Source of the DNA: an uncultured Chloroflexota bacterium
GTDB lineage: Bacteria > Chloroflexota > Limnocylindria > Limnocylindrales > Limnocylindraceae
DNA: 6,564 bases
Reading direction: 5' to 3'
Assembly (NCBI GenBank): GCA_903937225.1
Contig: CAIZYO010000003.1
Coordinates: 1 to 6,564 of the forward strand
In this document: piece after piece, positions 5,736 through 6,564 of the stretch
Numbering within the stretch: the first letter of the stretch is position 1
How the letters are laid out: the number at the start of each line of letters is the position of its first letter
Program-made: the position numbers and the translations under genes
The notes under the pieces: model-generated
What the model was told of the DNA's origin: nothing
The model's database searches: none
What the model saw: only the letters and a program-made list of their open reading frames with translations

Positions 5736-6564
5736 ATGGCAGGGATTCAGCGACGTAAGGTCACCGTCATCGGCGCAGGGAATGTTGGCGCCACCACCGC
5801 ACAGCGCATCGCCGAGTCCGGTCTCGCCGATGTGATCCTCGTTGACATCGTTGAGGGGCTTCCGCAGGGGAAGGGTCTCGACCTCGCCGAAGCTGCGCCA
5901 GTGATGGGGCACGACGCCCGCATCATCGGCACAAACAACTACGACGACACGAAGGGCTCGGACATCATCGTGGTCACGAGCGGCATCGCCCGCAAGCCAG
6001 GGATGAGCCGTGATGATCTGATCAACACGAACGCAGGGATCGTCCGCAGCGTTGTCACCGAGGCAACGAAGCGCTCACCAGACGCGATCCTCGTGATCGT
6101 GACGAACCCTCTTGATGCAATGTGCCACGTGGCGCTGAAAGCCTCAGGCTTCCCGAAGAAGCGTGTCATCGGCATGGCCGGCACGCTCGACTCGGCGCGC
6201 TTCCGTCACTTCATCGCAACGGAGACCGGGGTCAGCGTGGAAGATGTGCGCGCCTTCGTCCTTGGCGGACACGGCGACACGATGGTCCCACTCCCGCGCT
6301 ACTCCGCAGTTGGCGGGATTCCGCTACCAGAGATGCTAAGCGCCGAACGTATTGAGGCGATCGTCAAGCGGACGCGAAGTGGTGGGGCAGAGATCGTGGA
6401 GCTCCTCAAGACGGGGAGTGCCTTCTACGCACCTGCGGCAGCAACCTTTGAGGTGGTGGAGAGCATCCTGCTCGACCGTCGCCGCCTGATCCCATGCGCC
6501 GCATATCTCGAGGGCGAGTACGGCGTGCAGGGGCTCTACGTTGGTGTGCCGGTGGTGATCGGTG
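5736..6564 (+). CDS. mdh: Malate dehydrogenase, NAD-dependent, LDH-like type; 3' end outside window
   Basis: 276 codons are present with no stop; the family is usually about 310 residues, so roughly the last 35 are missing. The enzyme interconverts malate and oxaloacetate with NAD in the TCA cycle. Seen: the Rossmann GAGNVG (13-18); Asp37 after the second beta strand, which favours NAD over [11 protein letters not shown] (44-50); the active-site loop IARKPGMSR with Arg86 and Arg92; TNPLDAM (123-129); the Asp152/Arg155 pair; and catalytic His178 in GGHGDTMVP. Arg86 at the substrate-specificity position (Gln in lactate dehydrogenases) marks it as malate rather than lactate dehydrogenase. The sequence resembles Chloroflexus-type and alphaproteobacterial tetrameric MDH, not the mitochondrial/E. 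coli type. I translated the whole segment by hand and found no frameshift. Probably co-transcribed with lgt. Confidence 0.95.
   Translation, partial: MAGIQRRKVTVIGAGNVGATTAQRIAESGLADVILVDIVEGLPQGKGLDLAEAAPVMGHDARIIGTNNYDDTKGSDIIVVTSGIARKPGMSRDDLINTNAGIVRSVVTEATKRSPDAILVIVTNPLDAMCHVALKASGFPKKRVIGMAGTLDSARFRHFIATETGVSVEDVRAFVLGGHGDTMVPLPRYSAVGGIPLPEMLSAERIEAIVKRTRSGGAEIVELLKTGSAFYAPAAATFEVVESILLDRRRLIPCAAYLEGEYGVQGLYVGVPVVIG

Noticed and set aside
5736..6564. Lactate dehydrogenase as the identity of the last gene
   Set aside because: The specificity position is Arg86 in an ARKPGMSR loop, as in malate dehydrogenases; lactate dehydrogenases have Gln there.

Overview
The window reads as a bacterial chromosome segment with two unlike halves. 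The left half (about 1-3576) holds large secreted, repeat-built surface proteins. The right half (3692-6564) is a compact run of three same-strand genes: an iron-handling ferritin-like/VIT fusion (MbfA-like), lgt and mdh. All supported genes are on the + strand. I see no tRNA, rRNA, CRISPR array, transposase or phage gene.

Organism (inference): a moderately high-GC bacterium. The malate dehydrogenase is of the LDH-like, [GAGxVG/QGKxLDL] type common in Chloroflexota. The Tyr-Gln-Trp-Tyr-Arg-Cys wall/surface repeats resemble modules common in actinobacterial secreted proteins. I therefore favour Chloroflexota or a deep or freshwater actinobacterial lineage and cannot decide between them. Sampled 60-base lines of mdh count 63-67% GC, while the middle of the surface-protein gene (1561-1740) counts about 42-50%.

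Layout: 1-216 is the last 71 codons of a surface protein whose remainder lies outside the window. 217-489 is non-coding. 490-3576 encodes a 1028-residue exported protein: signal peptide, parallel beta-helix (pectin-lyase-like), a cysteine-flanked beta module, two InlB-type (Flg_new) repeats, a glycine linker and two Ig-like repeats. Its last 71 residues align without gaps to the upstream fragment (51 of 71 identical by hand count), so the two genes share a C-terminal module and are probably tandem paralogues or domain-sharing neighbours. 3577-3691 is a short intergenic gap with a strong interrupted palindrome directly before the ribosome binding site of the MbfA-like gene. lgt begins on the base after the MbfA-like stop codon (TAGATG), and mdh follows 31 bases after lgt and runs off the right edge.

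How they fit together: the left genes likely build cell-surface or adhesive structures. The right cluster combines iron storage/export, lipoprotein maturation and central carbon metabolism, an operon-like grouping with no obvious shared pathway. No complete, clearly new defence or mobile system is visible. The most interesting items are the shared C-terminal module with invariant cysteine spacing, the domain build of the 1028-residue protein, and the palindrome before the MbfA-like gene.
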